Shown in pieces: positions 31,925 to 40,786 of a DNA stretch of 64,000 nucleotides (the stretch's first letter is position 1; the number at the start of each line of letters is the position of its first letter). The stretch is from Actinomadura xylanilytica (GTDB taxonomy: Bacteria; Actinomycetota; Actinomycetes; Streptosporangiales; Streptosporangiaceae): contig NZ_JASNWE010000004.1 of NCBI RefSeq assembly GCF_030283145.1, positions 496,001 through 560,000 on the forward strand, in the 5' to 3' direction. The notes below the pieces were generated by a model. It was not told the origin of the DNA, searched no databases, and worked only from the letters and a program-made list of their open reading frames with translations. The translations under genes and the position numbers were made by a program.

Positions 31925-33244
31925 GTGGACCTTGGTGACGGCACGGCGCTGCTGACCGACCAGTACGAGCTGACGATGCTCCAGGCCGCGCTGCGCAGCG
32001 GCACGGCCGACCGGCGCGCGGTGTTCGAGGTGTTCGCCCGGCAGCTCCCCGCCGGGCGGCGCTACGGCGTGGTCGCGGGCACCGGGCGGCTGCTGGACGC
32101 GATCGAGGCGTTCACCTTCGGCGCGGCGGAGCTGGACTTCCTGACCGGACGCGGGATCGTGGACGAGCCGACCGCGCGATGGCTGGAGAAGTACCGCTTC
32201 TCCGGGAACGTCTGGGGATACGGCGAGGGCGACTGCTATTTCCCGGACTCGCCGATCTTGGTGGTGGAGGGCACGTTCGCCGAGGCGGTCCTGCTGGAGA
32301 CCCTCGCCCTGTCGATCCTCAACCACGACAGCGCCATCGCCTCGGCCGCGTCCCGGATGGTGCAGGCGGCCAACGACCGGCCGCTGATCGAGATGGGGTC
32401 CCGGCGCACCCACGAGCGGTCCGCCGTCGCCGCCGCCCGCGCCGCCTACATCGCCGGGTTCACCACCACGTCCAACCTGGAGGCGGGCCGCCGCCACGGC
32501 GTGCCGACCGCCGGGACGAGCGCGCACTCGTTCACGCTGCTGCACGACAGCGAGCGGCACGCGTTCGAGGCCCAGCTCGCCTCGCTCGGCGACGGCACCA
32601 CGCTGCTGATCGACACCTACGACGTCGAACGGGCCGTGCGGACGGCGGTCGAGCTGGCCGGTCCGGCGCTCGGCGCGGTCCGGATCGACAGCGGCGACCT
32701 CGGCGTGATGGCGCGGCGGGTCCGCGCGCAGCTCGACTCGCTCGGCGCGCACGACACCCGGATCGTGGTCACCGGCGACCTCGACGAGTACGGGATCGCC
32801 GCCCTCGGCGCGGCCCCGGTGAACGGGTACGGCGTCGGCACCTCGCTGGTCACCGGGTCGGGCGCGCCCACCGCGTCGCTGGTCTACAAGCTCGTCGCCC
32901 GCGCGGACGGCCCCGAGCCGGGCGCGCCGATGCGCCCGGTGGCCAAGCGCTCGGTGGGCAAGCCCAGCCGGGGCGGCCGCAAGTCGGCGGTGCGGCGCGT
33001 CGACGCGCGCGGCACGGCGTACGCCGAGGTCGTGAGCACCGGCGAGCCGGCCCCGGGGCCGCGCGACCGGTCGCTGCACGTCCCGCTCGTGCGCGATGGC
33101 GTGGTGGTCGGACGGGAGGGCCTGGAGGCCGCCCGCGACCGCCTTGTGAAGGCGCTGCGCGAGCTGCCGCCGACCGCCATGCAGCTCTCCCGCGGCGAAC
33201 CGGCCGTCCCCACGGAGTTCATCGACGGCGGCCCGCGCCGCTGA
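31925..33244 (+). CDS. pncB: Nicotinate phosphoribosyltransferase
   Basis: The protein has 439 residues from GTG 31925. Motifs are LLTDQYELTMLQAALRSG, FEVFARQLPAGRRYGVVAG, the substrate region EMGSRRTHERSAVAAARAAY, FTTTSNLEAGRRHGVP with GTSAHSFTLL, and the PRPP-binding region VRIDSGDLGVMARRVR. It converts nicotinate and PRPP to nicotinate mononucleotide in NAD salvage. The nicotinamidase gene 137 bases downstream provides its substrate. It is divergent from clpS, as in mycobacteria (pncB1). Confidence 0.95.
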   Translation: MDLGDGTALLTDQYELTMLQAALRSGTADRRAVFEVFARQLPAGRRYGVVAGTGRLLDAIEAFTFGAAELDFLTGRGIVDEPTARWLEKYRFSGNVWGYGEGDCYFPDSPILVVEGTFAEAVLLETLALSILNHDSAIASAASRMVQAANDRPLIEMGSRRTHERSAVAAARAAYIAGFTTTSNLEAGRRHGVPTAGTSAHSFTLLHDSERHAFEAQLASLGDGTTLLIDTYDVERAVRTAVELAGPALGAVRIDSGDLGVMARRVRAQLDSLGAHDTRIVVTGDLDEYGIAALGAAPVNGYGVGTSLVTGSGAPTASLVYKLVARADGPEPGAPMRPVAKRSVGKPSRGGRKSAVRRVDARGTAYAEVVSTGEPAPGPRDRSLHVPLVRDGVVVGREGLEAARDRLVKALRELPPTAMQLSRGEPAVPTEFIDGGPRR

Positions 33245-33380
33245 GCGGGCCTAAGAGGAGCCGGGCCGCAGCGGCAGCGGCGGGGCGGCCGGCGGCACCG
33301 GCGGAGTGTCCCAGGTGGCGGCTGGGGTAGCGTCCCGTTATGTCCGGGGGACATCCGGGGCGACCGGCTCAAGGAGCATC

Positions 33381-33959
33381 ATGGGCAAGGCTCTGATCAT
33401 CGTGGACGTGCAGAACGACTTCTGCGAGGGCGGCGCGCTCGGCGTGCCCGGCGGCGCCGCCGTGGCCACCGCCATCTCCGAGTACGTGGCCGCGCACCGC
33501 GGCGAGTACGCGCACGTCGTGGCCTCCCGCGACTTCCACCTCGACCCCGGCGCGCACTTCTCCGGAACGCCCGACTTCACCGACACCTGGCCCCCGCACT
33601 GCGTGATCGGCACCCCGGGCGCCGACTTCCACCCCAACCTGGCGCTGGCCCCCATCGAGGCGGTGTTCAGCAAGGGCAGGGACACCGCCGCCTACAGCGG
33701 CTTCGAGGGGGTCTCCGACGACGAGGTGCCGCTGGGCGAGTGGCTCGGCGTCCGCGGCGTCGACACCGTGGACGTGGTGGGCATCGCGACCGACCACTGC
33801 GTCCGCGCCACCGCTGTCGACGCCGTCCGCGCCGGGCTGGCCACCCGGGTGCTGCTCGACCTCACCGCGGGCGTGGCCGAGCCCACGGTCGAGCGGGCCC
33901 TGGACGAGCTGCGGAGCGAGGGCGTCACGCTCAGCGGCGCCCCCGTCCAGGGGTCCTGA
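33381..33959 (+). CDS. pncA: Nicotinamidase (isochorismatase-like hydrolase)
   Basis: This 192-residue enzyme starts at ATG 33381 after AAGGAG. The catalytic triad is visible: Asp in IIVDVQNDFCEGG, Lys in AVFSKGRD, Cys in GIATDHCVRATAVDA. The metal-binding region SRDFHLDPGAHFS contains the Asp-His-His set. It hydrolyses nicotinamide to nicotinate. It is placed after pncB and five bases before gntK, so it is probably cotranscribed at least with the kinase. Confidence 0.94.
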   Translation: MGKALIIVDVQNDFCEGGALGVPGGAAVATAISEYVAAHRGEYAHVVASRDFHLDPGAHFSGTPDFTDTWPPHCVIGTPGADFHPNLALAPIEAVFSKGRDTAAYSGFEGVSDDEVPLGEWLGVRGVDTVDVVGIATDHCVRATAVDAVRAGLATRVLLDLTAGVAEPTVERALDELRSEGVTLSGAPVQGS

Positions 33960-33964
33960 CCGCC

Positions 33965-34510
33965 ATGGGCGCTCCCCCGGGATCCCCTGCCCCGCCGCCC
34001 TCGGTCCTGCTGGTCATGGGCGTGTCCGGCAGCGGCAAGACGACCGTCGGACGGCTGCTCGCCGAGCGGCTCGGCTGGGAATACGCCGAGGCCGACGCGT
34101 TCCACCCCGCGGCCAACATCGCCAAGATGGCCGCCGGCACGCCGCTCACCGACGCCGACCGGGACCCCTGGCTCGACGCGATCGCCGCCTGGATCGACGG
34201 CCGGCTCGGCGCCGGGCGTCCGGGCGTGGTCACCTGCTCGGCGCTCAAGCGCGCCTACCGCGACCGGCTGACCGGCGGCCGTCCCGGCGTCCGCGCGGTC
34301 CACCTCGACGGCGACCGCGACGTGATCGCCGCGCGGATGCGGGACCGCACCGGGCACTTCTTCAAGCCCGGCCTGCTCGACAGCCAGTTCGGCGACCTGG
34401 AGCCGCCCGCCCCGGACGAGGGCGTCCTGAGCGTCCCGATCACCGGCACCCCGGAGCAGATCACCGGGCGCGTCCTCACCGCCCTGCCGCTCGGCACGAC
34501 CGGAGGCTGA
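33965..34510 (+). CDS. gntK: Gluconokinase
   Basis: The product is 181 residues from ATG 33965, five bases after the pncA stop. The P-loop GVSGSGKTTVGRLLAERL is followed by ADAFHPAANIAKMAAGTPLTD, a GntK signature, then WLDAIAAWIDGRL, CSALKRAYRDRL and FFKPGLLDSQFGDLEPP. It phosphorylates gluconate to 6-phosphogluconate. Coupling to pncA has no clear metabolic reason. Confidence 0.94.
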   Translation: MGAPPGSPAPPPSVLLVMGVSGSGKTTVGRLLAERLGWEYAEADAFHPAANIAKMAAGTPLTDADRDPWLDAIAAWIDGRLGAGRPGVVTCSALKRAYRDRLTGGRPGVRAVHLDGDRDVIAARMRDRTGHFFKPGLLDSQFGDLEPPAPDEGVLSVPITGTPEQITGRVLTALPLGTTGG

Positions 34511-34539
34511 TCCAGCCCCGGCCCCGGGTGCCGGGCGGG

Positions 34540-36318
34540 TCAGCTTCGGCGTTTGGTCGCCCATTCGCGGATCTTCGCGATCCGCTTGCTGATGTCGTCG
34601 GAGCTGGCCTGCGCGATGGCCGGGCCGCCGCAGGACCGGCGCAGGTCGTTGTGGATGACGCCGTGCGGCTGGCCGGTGCGGTGGTTCCAGGCGCCGACCA
34701 GGCCCTGAAGCTCCTTGCGCAGGACGGCCAGGTCCTCGGCGGTGGTGCGGTCGACCCGGGGGTCGCCGGTCTTGCGTCGGCGCTCGTTGGCGAGCTGCTC
34801 GGCCTGCCGCTTGCGGAGCAGCGCGCCCACCTGCTCGGGCTCCAGCAGCCCGGGGATGCCGAGGTACTCCTCCTCCTCGGCCGAGCCCGGCTCGGCGTGC
34901 ATGCCGAACTCGCCGCCGTCGTACAGCACCCGGTCGAACGTGGCGGACGCCTCGACCGTCTCGAACGCCAGCTCCTCGCCCGCGACGTCGTCGGGGCCGT
35001 CGTTCTGCCGGTTGGCCTCGGCGAGCAGGTCGTCGTCGAGCCCATCCTCGCGGACCGGGCGATCGAGCACGTGGTCGCGCTCGATCTCCATCTCGGCGGC
35101 GTGGCCCATCAGCGTCGGCACCGACGGCAGGAACACCGACGCGGTCTCGCCGCGCCGCCGGGCCCGGACGAAACGCCCGATGGCCTGCGCGAAGAACAGC
35201 GGCGTGCTGGTCGAGGTGGCGTACACCCCGACCGCGAGCCGCGGGATGTCGACCCCCTCGGACACCATCCGGACCGCCACCATCCAGCGGTCCTCGCCCT
35301 CGCCGAACTGCTTGATCTTCTTGGACGCGGTGGGATCGTCCGACAGCACGATGGTGGCGCCCTGCCCGCTGACCGCGCGCAGCTTCTTGGCGTAGGCGCG
35401 GGCCGCCTCGTGGTCGGTCGCGATGACCAGCCCGGCGGCGTCCGGGATGGCGCGGCGCAGCTCGGTGAGCCGCCGATCGGCGGCGGCCAGCACCTGGGTC
35501 ATCCAGTCGCCCTTGGGATCGAGCGCGGCCCGCCACGCCTGCGACATCTGGTCCTGGGTGAGCGGCTCGCCGAGGGTCGCGGTGATCTCGTCGCCGGCCC
35601 GGGTGCGCCAGCGCATCTCGCCCGCGTACGCCAGGAAGATCACCGGCCGGACCACGCCGTCGGCCAGCGCCGGGCCGTACCCGTAGGTGTAGTCGGCGCG
35701 GCTGCGCCGGACCCCGTCGGGGCCCTCCTCGTACTGGACGAACGGGATCGGGTTGATGTCGGTGCGGAACGGCGTGCCCGACAGCGACAGCCGCCGCGCG
35801 GCGGGCTCGAACGCCTCGCGCACCGCGTCGCCCCACGACAGCCCGTCGCCGGCGTGGTGCACCTCGTCGAAGATGATCAGCGTCTTCCGGGCCTCGGTGC
35901 GGTTGCGGTGCAGCGCGGGCCGCGCGGCGACGGTGGCGTAGGTCACCGCGATGCCGTGGAAGTCCTTGCCGACCGAGCCCTGCGCGTTCTGGAACTCAGG
36001 GTCGATCTTGATGCCGACGCGCGCCGCCGACTCGGCCCACTGCCGCTTGAGGTGCTCGGTGGGGCAGATGATCGTCACCGCCACGATGATGCGGCGCTCC
36101 AGCAGCTCGCGGGCCAGCCGCAGCGCGAACGTCGTCTTGCCCGCGCCGGGCGTCGCGACGGTCAGGAAGTCACGCGGACCGGGTTGCCTCCCGTCCGTTC
36201 CGAAGTAGGCCCGCAGCGCCTGTTCCTGCCAGGCGCGCAGGGACTGGGCGGTCCCCCACGCGGCCCGCTCGGGGAAGGCTGGGGGCATGCTCGATGCGGC
36301 GAAGGTGCTCACGGTCAT
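34540..36318 (-). CDS. Superfamily 2 DEAD/DEAH-type helicase
   Basis: The gene encodes 592 residues. Motif I is VATPGAGKTTFALRLA, motif II DEVHHAGDG, motif III SLSGTPFRTD, and motif VI QAIGRFVRARR. The lobe between them has SEGVDIPRLAVGVYATS. The C-terminal 170 residues contain an acidic stretch and a basic helix region and are specific to an actinobacterial group. The annotated ATG (36318) is only three bases from TAGCCT on the minus strand; GTG 36312 would fit a leaderless start. Substrate and partners are unknown. Confidence 0.88.
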   Translation of the reverse strand: MTVSTFAASSMPPAFPERAAWGTAQSLRAWQEQALRAYFGTDGRQPGPRDFLTVATPGAGKTTFALRLARELLERRIIVAVTIICPTEHLKRQWAESAARVGIKIDPEFQNAQGSVGKDFHGIAVTYATVAARPALHRNRTEARKTLIIFDEVHHAGDGLSWGDAVREAFEPAARRLSLSGTPFRTDINPIPFVQYEEGPDGVRRSRADYTYGYGPALADGVVRPVIFLAYAGEMRWRTRAGDEITATLGEPLTQDQMSQAWRAALDPKGDWMTQVLAAADRRLTELRRAIPDAAGLVIATDHEAARAYAKKLRAVSGQGATIVLSDDPTASKKIKQFGEGEDRWMVAVRMVSEGVDIPRLAVGVYATSTSTPLFFAQAIGRFVRARRRGETASVFLPSVPTLMGHAAEMEIERDHVLDRPVREDGLDDDLLAEANRQNDGPDDVAGEELAFETVEASATFDRVLYDGGEFGMHAEPGSAEEEEYLGIPGLLEPEQVGALLRKRQAEQLANERRRKTGDPRVDRTTAEDLAVLRKELQGLVGAWNHRTGQPHGVIHNDLRRSCGGPAIAQASSDDISKRIAKIREWATKRRS

Positions 36319-36324
36319 TGAAGG

Positions 36325-37416
36325 CTACCGAGCCCCACCGACACTTCGAGCCGCGGCGTTCCCCCCGGCCCCGGATCCGGACCGGTGCCGGGACCCCCGA
36401 TAGGCCGCCCAAGCTGCGCGGATCCGCCGTCCCTGCCCGGCGGTGAACTCGTGCATGCACGCGTCCCAGCCGTAATTCATGAAATTGCGCACAGGGTCCC
36501 TGCCCGGCTGCGGGCAGGTGTCCTTGGACTTCGGGCACCCCTCGGCGGGCACCGCCTCGTAGGGAGTGTCGGCGACGCCGTCGCCGGGCGCGTCGCAGCC
36601 GTTCTCGAAGGTGTGGAACAGCCCCAGCCAGTGCCCGATCTCGTGCACCGCCGTGTAGCCGCGGTCGAAGTGGGCGTACGAGCCGCCCGGCACGCTGCGG
36701 TGGTCGATCACGACGCCGTCCAGCGCGCGCTTCTTGCGGTACCACTGCGGGAACGTGGAGTACCCGAGGCCGTCGGCGCTGAACTGCGCACTGTAGAGGT
36801 TGAGCGTGCCCGCGCCACCCCTGTGCAGGGCCGTCTTCATCTCCCGCTCGGAACGCTGCGGCTGCCGGAACCAGCGCGCGTTGGAGGTGACGTCGTAGGC
36901 GGCCAGCCGGAACGAGACGCCGGTGTTGACCCCGCCCTTGCGGCCACCGTACGCCGCGTTGAGCGTGGCGACCTGCTTCTGCGCGGACGAACGGCTCAGC
37001 CGCCCCGTCCGCCCGTCGGCGACGACGTGGAAGCGCACCGGGACGCTGATACGGGCGGCCCGCATGCGCGAGGCGTCGTCGACCGCGGTCTCGTCCTCGG
37101 TGCCGTACAGCCCGCCCAGCGTCTGCCGCAGGTCCGCGAGCATGCCGTTCACCTGCTCGCGCCCCAGGTCGTGCCGGTCTCGGGCGCCCGGCCCGGACGC
37201 CTGGCGGAGCCGCGCGTCGCCGGCCTCGCCTCCCGTGCACGGACCGGCCTCCGCCGCGCGCGTCCCGGCCCCGTCCCGCAGCGCCGTCGTCCCGCCTTGC
37301 GCCGCCGCCTTGCTCAGGCCCGCCGGCTCCGGCCCGCGGGCGCTACCCGCGGCCACCGACATCGCACACAGTGTGACCGACAGTGCGCATAGCGAAACCC
37401 CGATACCCCGCCCCAT
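36325..37416 (-). CDS. Secreted zinc metalloprotease, M43 family
   Basis: The 363-residue protein has a signal peptide (VSLCALSVTLCAMSVAAGSARG). After a propeptide-like region, residues about 115-345 form the catalytic domain. The zinc site is HEIGHWLGLFHTF and the Met-turn NFMNYGWDACMHEF. Cysteines in NGCDAPGDG, EGCPKSKDTCPQ and DACMHEF could form disulfides. This matches M43 (pappalysin-like, cytophagalysin) proteases. Conserved FHVVADGRTGRL and FRLAAYDVTSNARWF support this. It is likely a secreted scavenging enzyme. Its stop lies within six bases of the helicase start. Confidence 0.9.
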   Translation of the reverse strand: MGRGIGVSLCALSVTLCAMSVAAGSARGPEPAGLSKAAAQGGTTALRDGAGTRAAEAGPCTGGEAGDARLRQASGPGARDRHDLGREQVNGMLADLRQTLGGLYGTEDETAVDDASRMRAARISVPVRFHVVADGRTGRLSRSSAQKQVATLNAAYGGRKGGVNTGVSFRLAAYDVTSNARWFRQPQRSEREMKTALHRGGAGTLNLYSAQFSADGLGYSTFPQWYRKKRALDGVVIDHRSVPGGSYAHFDRGYTAVHEIGHWLGLFHTFENGCDAPGDGVADTPYEAVPAEGCPKSKDTCPQPGRDPVRNFMNYGWDACMHEFTAGQGRRIRAAWAAYRGSRHRSGSGAGGNAAARSVGGAR

Positions 37417-37438
37417 GTCTCCCCCGTATCAGAACGTC

Positions 37439-37480
37439 ATGATCCCGCGGCCGATCGTTCCCCGCCGACCGCGGGATCAT
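37439..37480 (-). terminator. Hairpin between DUF3039 gene and metalloprotease gene
   Basis: ATGATCCCGCGG (37439-37450) pairs perfectly with CCGCGGGATCAT (37469-37480), a 12-bp stem with an 18-base loop. It lies 48 bases after the DUF3039 stop and before the metalloprotease start. It may end the upstream transcript or act as an operator; no T-run follows. Confidence 0.45.
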
Positions 37481-37527
37481 CGCACAGCGCGCCTACGGGC
37501 GCGGTGCTATCGGCGCGTCGCGCGCCG

Positions 37528-37791
37528 TCACTCGTCGCCCTTGCCGCCGCCCGCCTTCATGGTCTCGTAGATCTCCTTGCACTCCGGGCAGACGGGGTAT
37601 TTCTTGGGATCCCGATTCGGCACCCAGACCTTGCCGCACAGCGCGATCACCGGCGATCCGGTCACCGCGCTCTCGGTGATCTTCTGCTTCTTCACATAGT
37701 GGGCGAACCGCTCATGGTCGCCGTCACCGTGCGACAGGTCCGGCCGCGTATCGCGCTCGGTGTCGCTCTCGGGAAGGATCTTCGTGCTCAC
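37528..37791 (-). CDS. DUF3039 zinc-ribbon-like protein
   Basis: The product is 87 residues from GTG 37791. DUF3039 motifs are present: GDGDHERFAHYVKKQKI, SPVIALCGKVWVPNRDP and YPVCPECKEIYE. A His and three Cys (HYV, LCGK, CPEC) could bind one zinc ion. The protein is conserved in actinobacteria and has no known function. It follows yqgE by 22 bases and is probably in the same transcript. Confidence 0.9.
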   Translation of the reverse strand: MSTKILPESDTERDTRPDLSHGDGDHERFAHYVKKQKITESAVTGSPVIALCGKVWVPNRDPKKYPVCPECKEIYETMKAGGGKGDE

Positions 37792-37813
37792 TTGGCCTCC
37801 TCAGGCCATCACC

Positions 37814-38401
37814 TTAGTTCAGCGTCGGGTCCTCCGGAAAAGTGGAGACGAACGCCAGGTCGCCGTCCTGCCGGCGAAGCACCTCCTGCCACAGCCGGTC
37901 GGGGTCCCCCGCGAAGACGTCGCCGGCCTCGGCGGGCACCAGGTACCAGGCGCCCTCCTCGACCTCCGAGCGGAGCTGCCCGGACGACCAGCCCGCGTAA
38001 CCGGCGAACACGCGGAACTGGAGCAGTTCGGGGGCCAGCAGCCCCGGCGGCGCGTCCAGGTCGACCAGGCCGACCCTGGACACCTCGGAGCCGCCGTCCA
38101 GCGCCCGCCAGCCGAGCGGCTCGTCCTCGCCCGGCAGCCGCGCCAGCGCGAGCGCGTTGTCGAGCGCCACCGGACCGCCCTGGAAGACCACCGAGGGACC
38201 GGTCACCAGTTCCGCCCATGGCGGGAGCACCCGGTCGACGGGAACCTCGGTCGGCCGATTGAGGACAACCCCCAGAGTTCCCCCGTCCCTGTCGTGCTCC
38301 ACCACGAGGACGACACTGCGCTTGAAGTTGGGATCGTCCAGCTGGGGGGTCGCGACCAGCAGGAGCCCCACCCTGATGCCGTCTTCCATGGTCTCCATCA
38401 T
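37814..38401 (-). CDS. yqgE: YqgE/AlgH family protein
   Basis: The gene encodes 195 residues; several starts are possible (ATG 38401, 38398 or 38389). YqgE motifs are clear: GLLLVATPQLDDPNFKRSVV, LVVEHDRDGGTLGVVLNRPT, VFQGGPVALDNALAL, VFAGYAGWSSGQLRSE and EVEEGAWYLVPA. The family (DUF179) is widespread; function is unknown, although AlgH was linked to alginate regulation and possibly redox control. Confidence 0.92.
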   Translation of the reverse strand: MMETMEDGIRVGLLLVATPQLDDPNFKRSVVLVVEHDRDGGTLGVVLNRPTEVPVDRVLPPWAELVTGPSVVFQGGPVALDNALALARLPGEDEPLGWRALDGGSEVSRVGLVDLDAPPGLLAPELLQFRVFAGYAGWSSGQLRSEVEEGAWYLVPAEAGDVFAGDPDRLWQEVLRRQDGDLAFVSTFPEDPTLN

Positions 38402-38505
38402 GCTTTGCCGGGACACCGGGCGGCACACTCCCCCAGTCGTTAGCCTGTTACGCAGACCTAACGCCAGGGGTATCGGCACAGCACGGTCCAGGGTTAAGAA
38501 TGATC

Positions 38506-38511
38506 TAGAAT
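38506..38511 (+). promoter_or_regulatory. -10 element for the LPxTG protein gene
   Basis: TAGAAT lies 48 bases upstream of the start at 38560, inside an imperfect palindrome ATGATCTAGAATCAT (38500-38514). It is the best -10 match in this gap; the -35 is unclear. Confidence 0.4.
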
Positions 38512-38559
38512 CATCGGCCGCCCGCCCGGTCCCGTCCGGCGGGCCGGGGAGGACGCGCG

Positions 38560-39216
38560 ATGCAGTTGCCCAGGGTCGTCATCGCAGCCGTGTTCTTCAT
38601 CATCGGGGCACTGATCGCCGTCCCCGCACTGATGAAGGCGACGTCGTCGCAATCGAGGGCGTCCGGCGCCCCCGCATCGACCTCCGCCTCACCGAGCCCC
38701 TCCGGCTCCGGCTCCTCCGCGAGCCCGTCGCCGACCGCGGACAAGAGCAAGACTCCGCCGGCCAAGCCCGTCAAGCTGCTCAGCGCCACGATCGCCGCGG
38801 TCGACTGCCCGGCCCGCACGGTCTCGGTGTCGGTGCACAACACCGGATCCCGGACCGAGGACTACGGCATCCACCGCGACGACGGCTCGGCGGACGTGGC
38901 CGGCCGGATCAGCCCCGGCGCGACCCGGACCACCACGATCAAGCTCCGCGAGGACCGCCGCACCCAGGTCGGGGTCACCTGGAAGAACGAGAAGATCACC
39001 ACCAAGACGCGCACCGCCGACTGCAAGAAGGCCGGTGCGGCGCCGGAGAAGACGCCGCCGACCAGGCTGCCGCACACCGGCGCCGACAGCTCGGTGCTGT
39101 GGGCGCGGGGCGCGACCGGCGCCGCCGCGATGGTCACCGGCCTGATCATCTTCTGGTACGGCGGCATCTGGCCCCGCCGCCGCGAGCAGGTCTTCGGCAA
39201 GAAGAACGGCGCCTGA
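38560..39216 (+). CDS. LPxTG-anchored surface protein
   Basis: The product is 218 residues, preceded by GGGGAGG. The N-terminal hydrophobic segment VVIAAVFFIIGALIAVPAL works as signal peptide or anchor. A Ser/Pro-rich linker follows, then a small beta-rich domain (LLSATIAAVDCPARTVSVSV and VGVTWKNEKITTKTRTADC) with two Cys likely forming a disulfide. The C-terminus has LPHTGADSS, a hydrophobic helix (GATGAAAMVTGLIIFWYGG) and basic WPRRREQ, a complete sortase sorting signal. No sortase gene is in the window. Confidence 0.8.
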   Translation: MQLPRVVIAAVFFIIGALIAVPALMKATSSQSRASGAPASTSASPSPSGSGSSASPSPTADKSKTPPAKPVKLLSATIAAVDCPARTVSVSVHNTGSRTEDYGIHRDDGSADVAGRISPGATRTTTIKLREDRRTQVGVTWKNEKITTKTRTADCKKAGAAPEKTPPTRLPHTGADSSVLWARGATGAAAMVTGLIIFWYGGIWPRRREQVFGKKNGA

Positions 39217-39273
39217 CACCGGGCGGCCGGTCGCCCCGGGGGCATCGCCACTGGAGCGGCCGGTCCGTGAACG

Positions 39274-40677
39274 TCACGCCTCGGTGCGGGGACGGCCTCC
39301 GGCGGCCTCGCGCACGGCGCCCGCGACACGGGGGCTCACGTCCGCGTGGAAGACGCTCGGCACGATGTAGTTGGGGCCGAGCTCGCCCGGGGTGACCACC
39401 TCGGCGAGCGCCTTGGCCGCCGCCGCCAGCATCTCCTGGGTGACCACGCCCGCCTGGGCGTCCAGCAGGCCGCGGAAGACGCCGGGGAAGGCCAGCACGT
39501 TGTTGATCTGGTTGGGGTAGTCGCTGCGCCCGGTGGCGACCACCGCGGCGTGCTCGCGGGCCTCGTCCGGCGACACCTCGGGCTCGGGGTTGGCCAGCGC
39601 GAACACGATCGCGTCCTCGTTCATGGTCGCGATGTCGTCGCCGTTCAGGATGCCGGGGGCCGACACCCCGATGAAGACGTCGGCGTCCTTGACCGCGCCG
39701 CGCAGGTCGCCCGCGTAGCCGGCGGCGTTGGTGTGGTCGGCGATCCAGCGGAGCGAGTCGTCGAGGTCGTCGCGGCCCTTGTGCACCGCGCCCAGGTAGT
39801 CGCACACCACCAGGTTCCGGGCGCCCGCGTGCATCAGCAGCTTGAGGATCGCGCTGCCCGCCGCGCCCGCGCCGGCCATCGTGATCCGGACGTCTCCGAT
39901 CCGCTTGCCGACGACGCGCAGCGCGTTGGTCAGCGCGGCCAGCACGCAGATCGCGGTGCCGTGCTGGTCGTCGTGGAAGACCGGGATGTCGAGCAGCTCG
40001 CGCAGCCGGGCCTCGACCTCGAAGCAGCGCGGCGCGGAGATGTCCTCCAGGTTGATGCCACCGAACGCGGGGGCGATGATCTGCACCGTCCGGACGATCT
40101 CGTCGGTGTCCTGGGTGTCGAGGCAGATCGGCCAGGCGTCGATCCCGGCGAACCGCTTGAACAGCGCCGCCTTGCCCTCCATCACCGGGAGCGCGGCCTC
40201 CGGGCCGATGTTGCCGAGGCCGAGCACCGCCGAGCCGTCGGTGACGACCGCGACGCTGTTGCGCTTGATGGTCAGCCGGCGGACGTCCTCGGGGTTGCGG
40301 GCGATGGCCAGCGAGACCCGGGCGACGCCGGGCGTGTAGGCCATCGACAGCTCGTCGCGGGTGCGCAGCGGCACCTTCGACTGCATCTCGATCTTGCCGC
40401 CGAGGTGCATCAGGAAGGTCCGGTCGCTGACCTTGTGGATGCTGATGTCGTCGATCTGCTCCAGCGCGCCGGCGATCGCCTCGGCGTGCTCGGTGTCGCG
40501 GGTGGCGATCGTCACGTCGATGCGCAGCGTCTCGTGGCCGGCGGTGTTGACGTCGAGCGCGGTGACGATGCCGCCCGCGTTCTCGACGACGTGGGTGATC
40601 TGGCTGACGGCCTTGCCGCCGGCCGGGACCTCCAGCCGGACGGTGATGGAGTACGACACGCTTGGCACGCTCGCCAC
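39274..40677 (-). CDS. NAD-dependent malic enzyme with N-terminal ACT domain
   Basis: This 467-residue protein begins at GTG 40677 with GGGAGCA upstream. Residues 1-80 form an ACT domain (TVRLEVPAGGKAVSQITHVV). The malic enzyme body follows: the Tyr in LSMAYTPGVARVSLAIA, the Lys in VMEGKAALFKRFAGID, metal ligands in NLEDISAPRCFEVEARL and VFHDDQHGTAICVLA, and the NAD site MAGAGAAGSAILKLL. It decarboxylates malate to pyruvate. The ACT domain suggests allosteric control by a small ligand. Confidence 0.94.
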   Translation of the reverse strand: MASVPSVSYSITVRLEVPAGGKAVSQITHVVENAGGIVTALDVNTAGHETLRIDVTIATRDTEHAEAIAGALEQIDDISIHKVSDRTFLMHLGGKIEMQSKVPLRTRDELSMAYTPGVARVSLAIARNPEDVRRLTIKRNSVAVVTDGSAVLGLGNIGPEAALPVMEGKAALFKRFAGIDAWPICLDTQDTDEIVRTVQIIAPAFGGINLEDISAPRCFEVEARLRELLDIPVFHDDQHGTAICVLAALTNALRVVGKRIGDVRITMAGAGAAGSAILKLLMHAGARNLVVCDYLGAVHKGRDDLDDSLRWIADHTNAAGYAGDLRGAVKDADVFIGVSAPGILNGDDIATMNEDAIVFALANPEPEVSPDEAREHAAVVATGRSDYPNQINNVLAFPGVFRGLLDAQAGVVTQEMLAAAAKALAEVVTPGELGPNYIVPSVFHADVSPRVAGAVREAAGGRPRTEA

Positions 40678-40786
40678 GACACTGCTCCCTCTGCTACCGG
40701 GTACGTCATTGTCCCGCGCCGCATCGTCCCACGCGGGACGGTGCGTCCGGAGGCCGTCGCCCGCCGAGCGGTTGGGCGCCGCGAGC

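Noticed and set aside
33328..33345. Leaderless start at ATG 33340 for pncA (after TAGCGT)
   Set aside because: This ATG is not in frame with the nicotinamidase; the ATG at 33381 with AAGGAG is the convincing start. TAGCGT may still be its promoter.
34540..36318. Helicase as part of a phage defence system
   Set aside because: The neighbours (M43 protease, gntK) are not defence genes and the helicase resembles a conserved chromosomal actinobacterial type.
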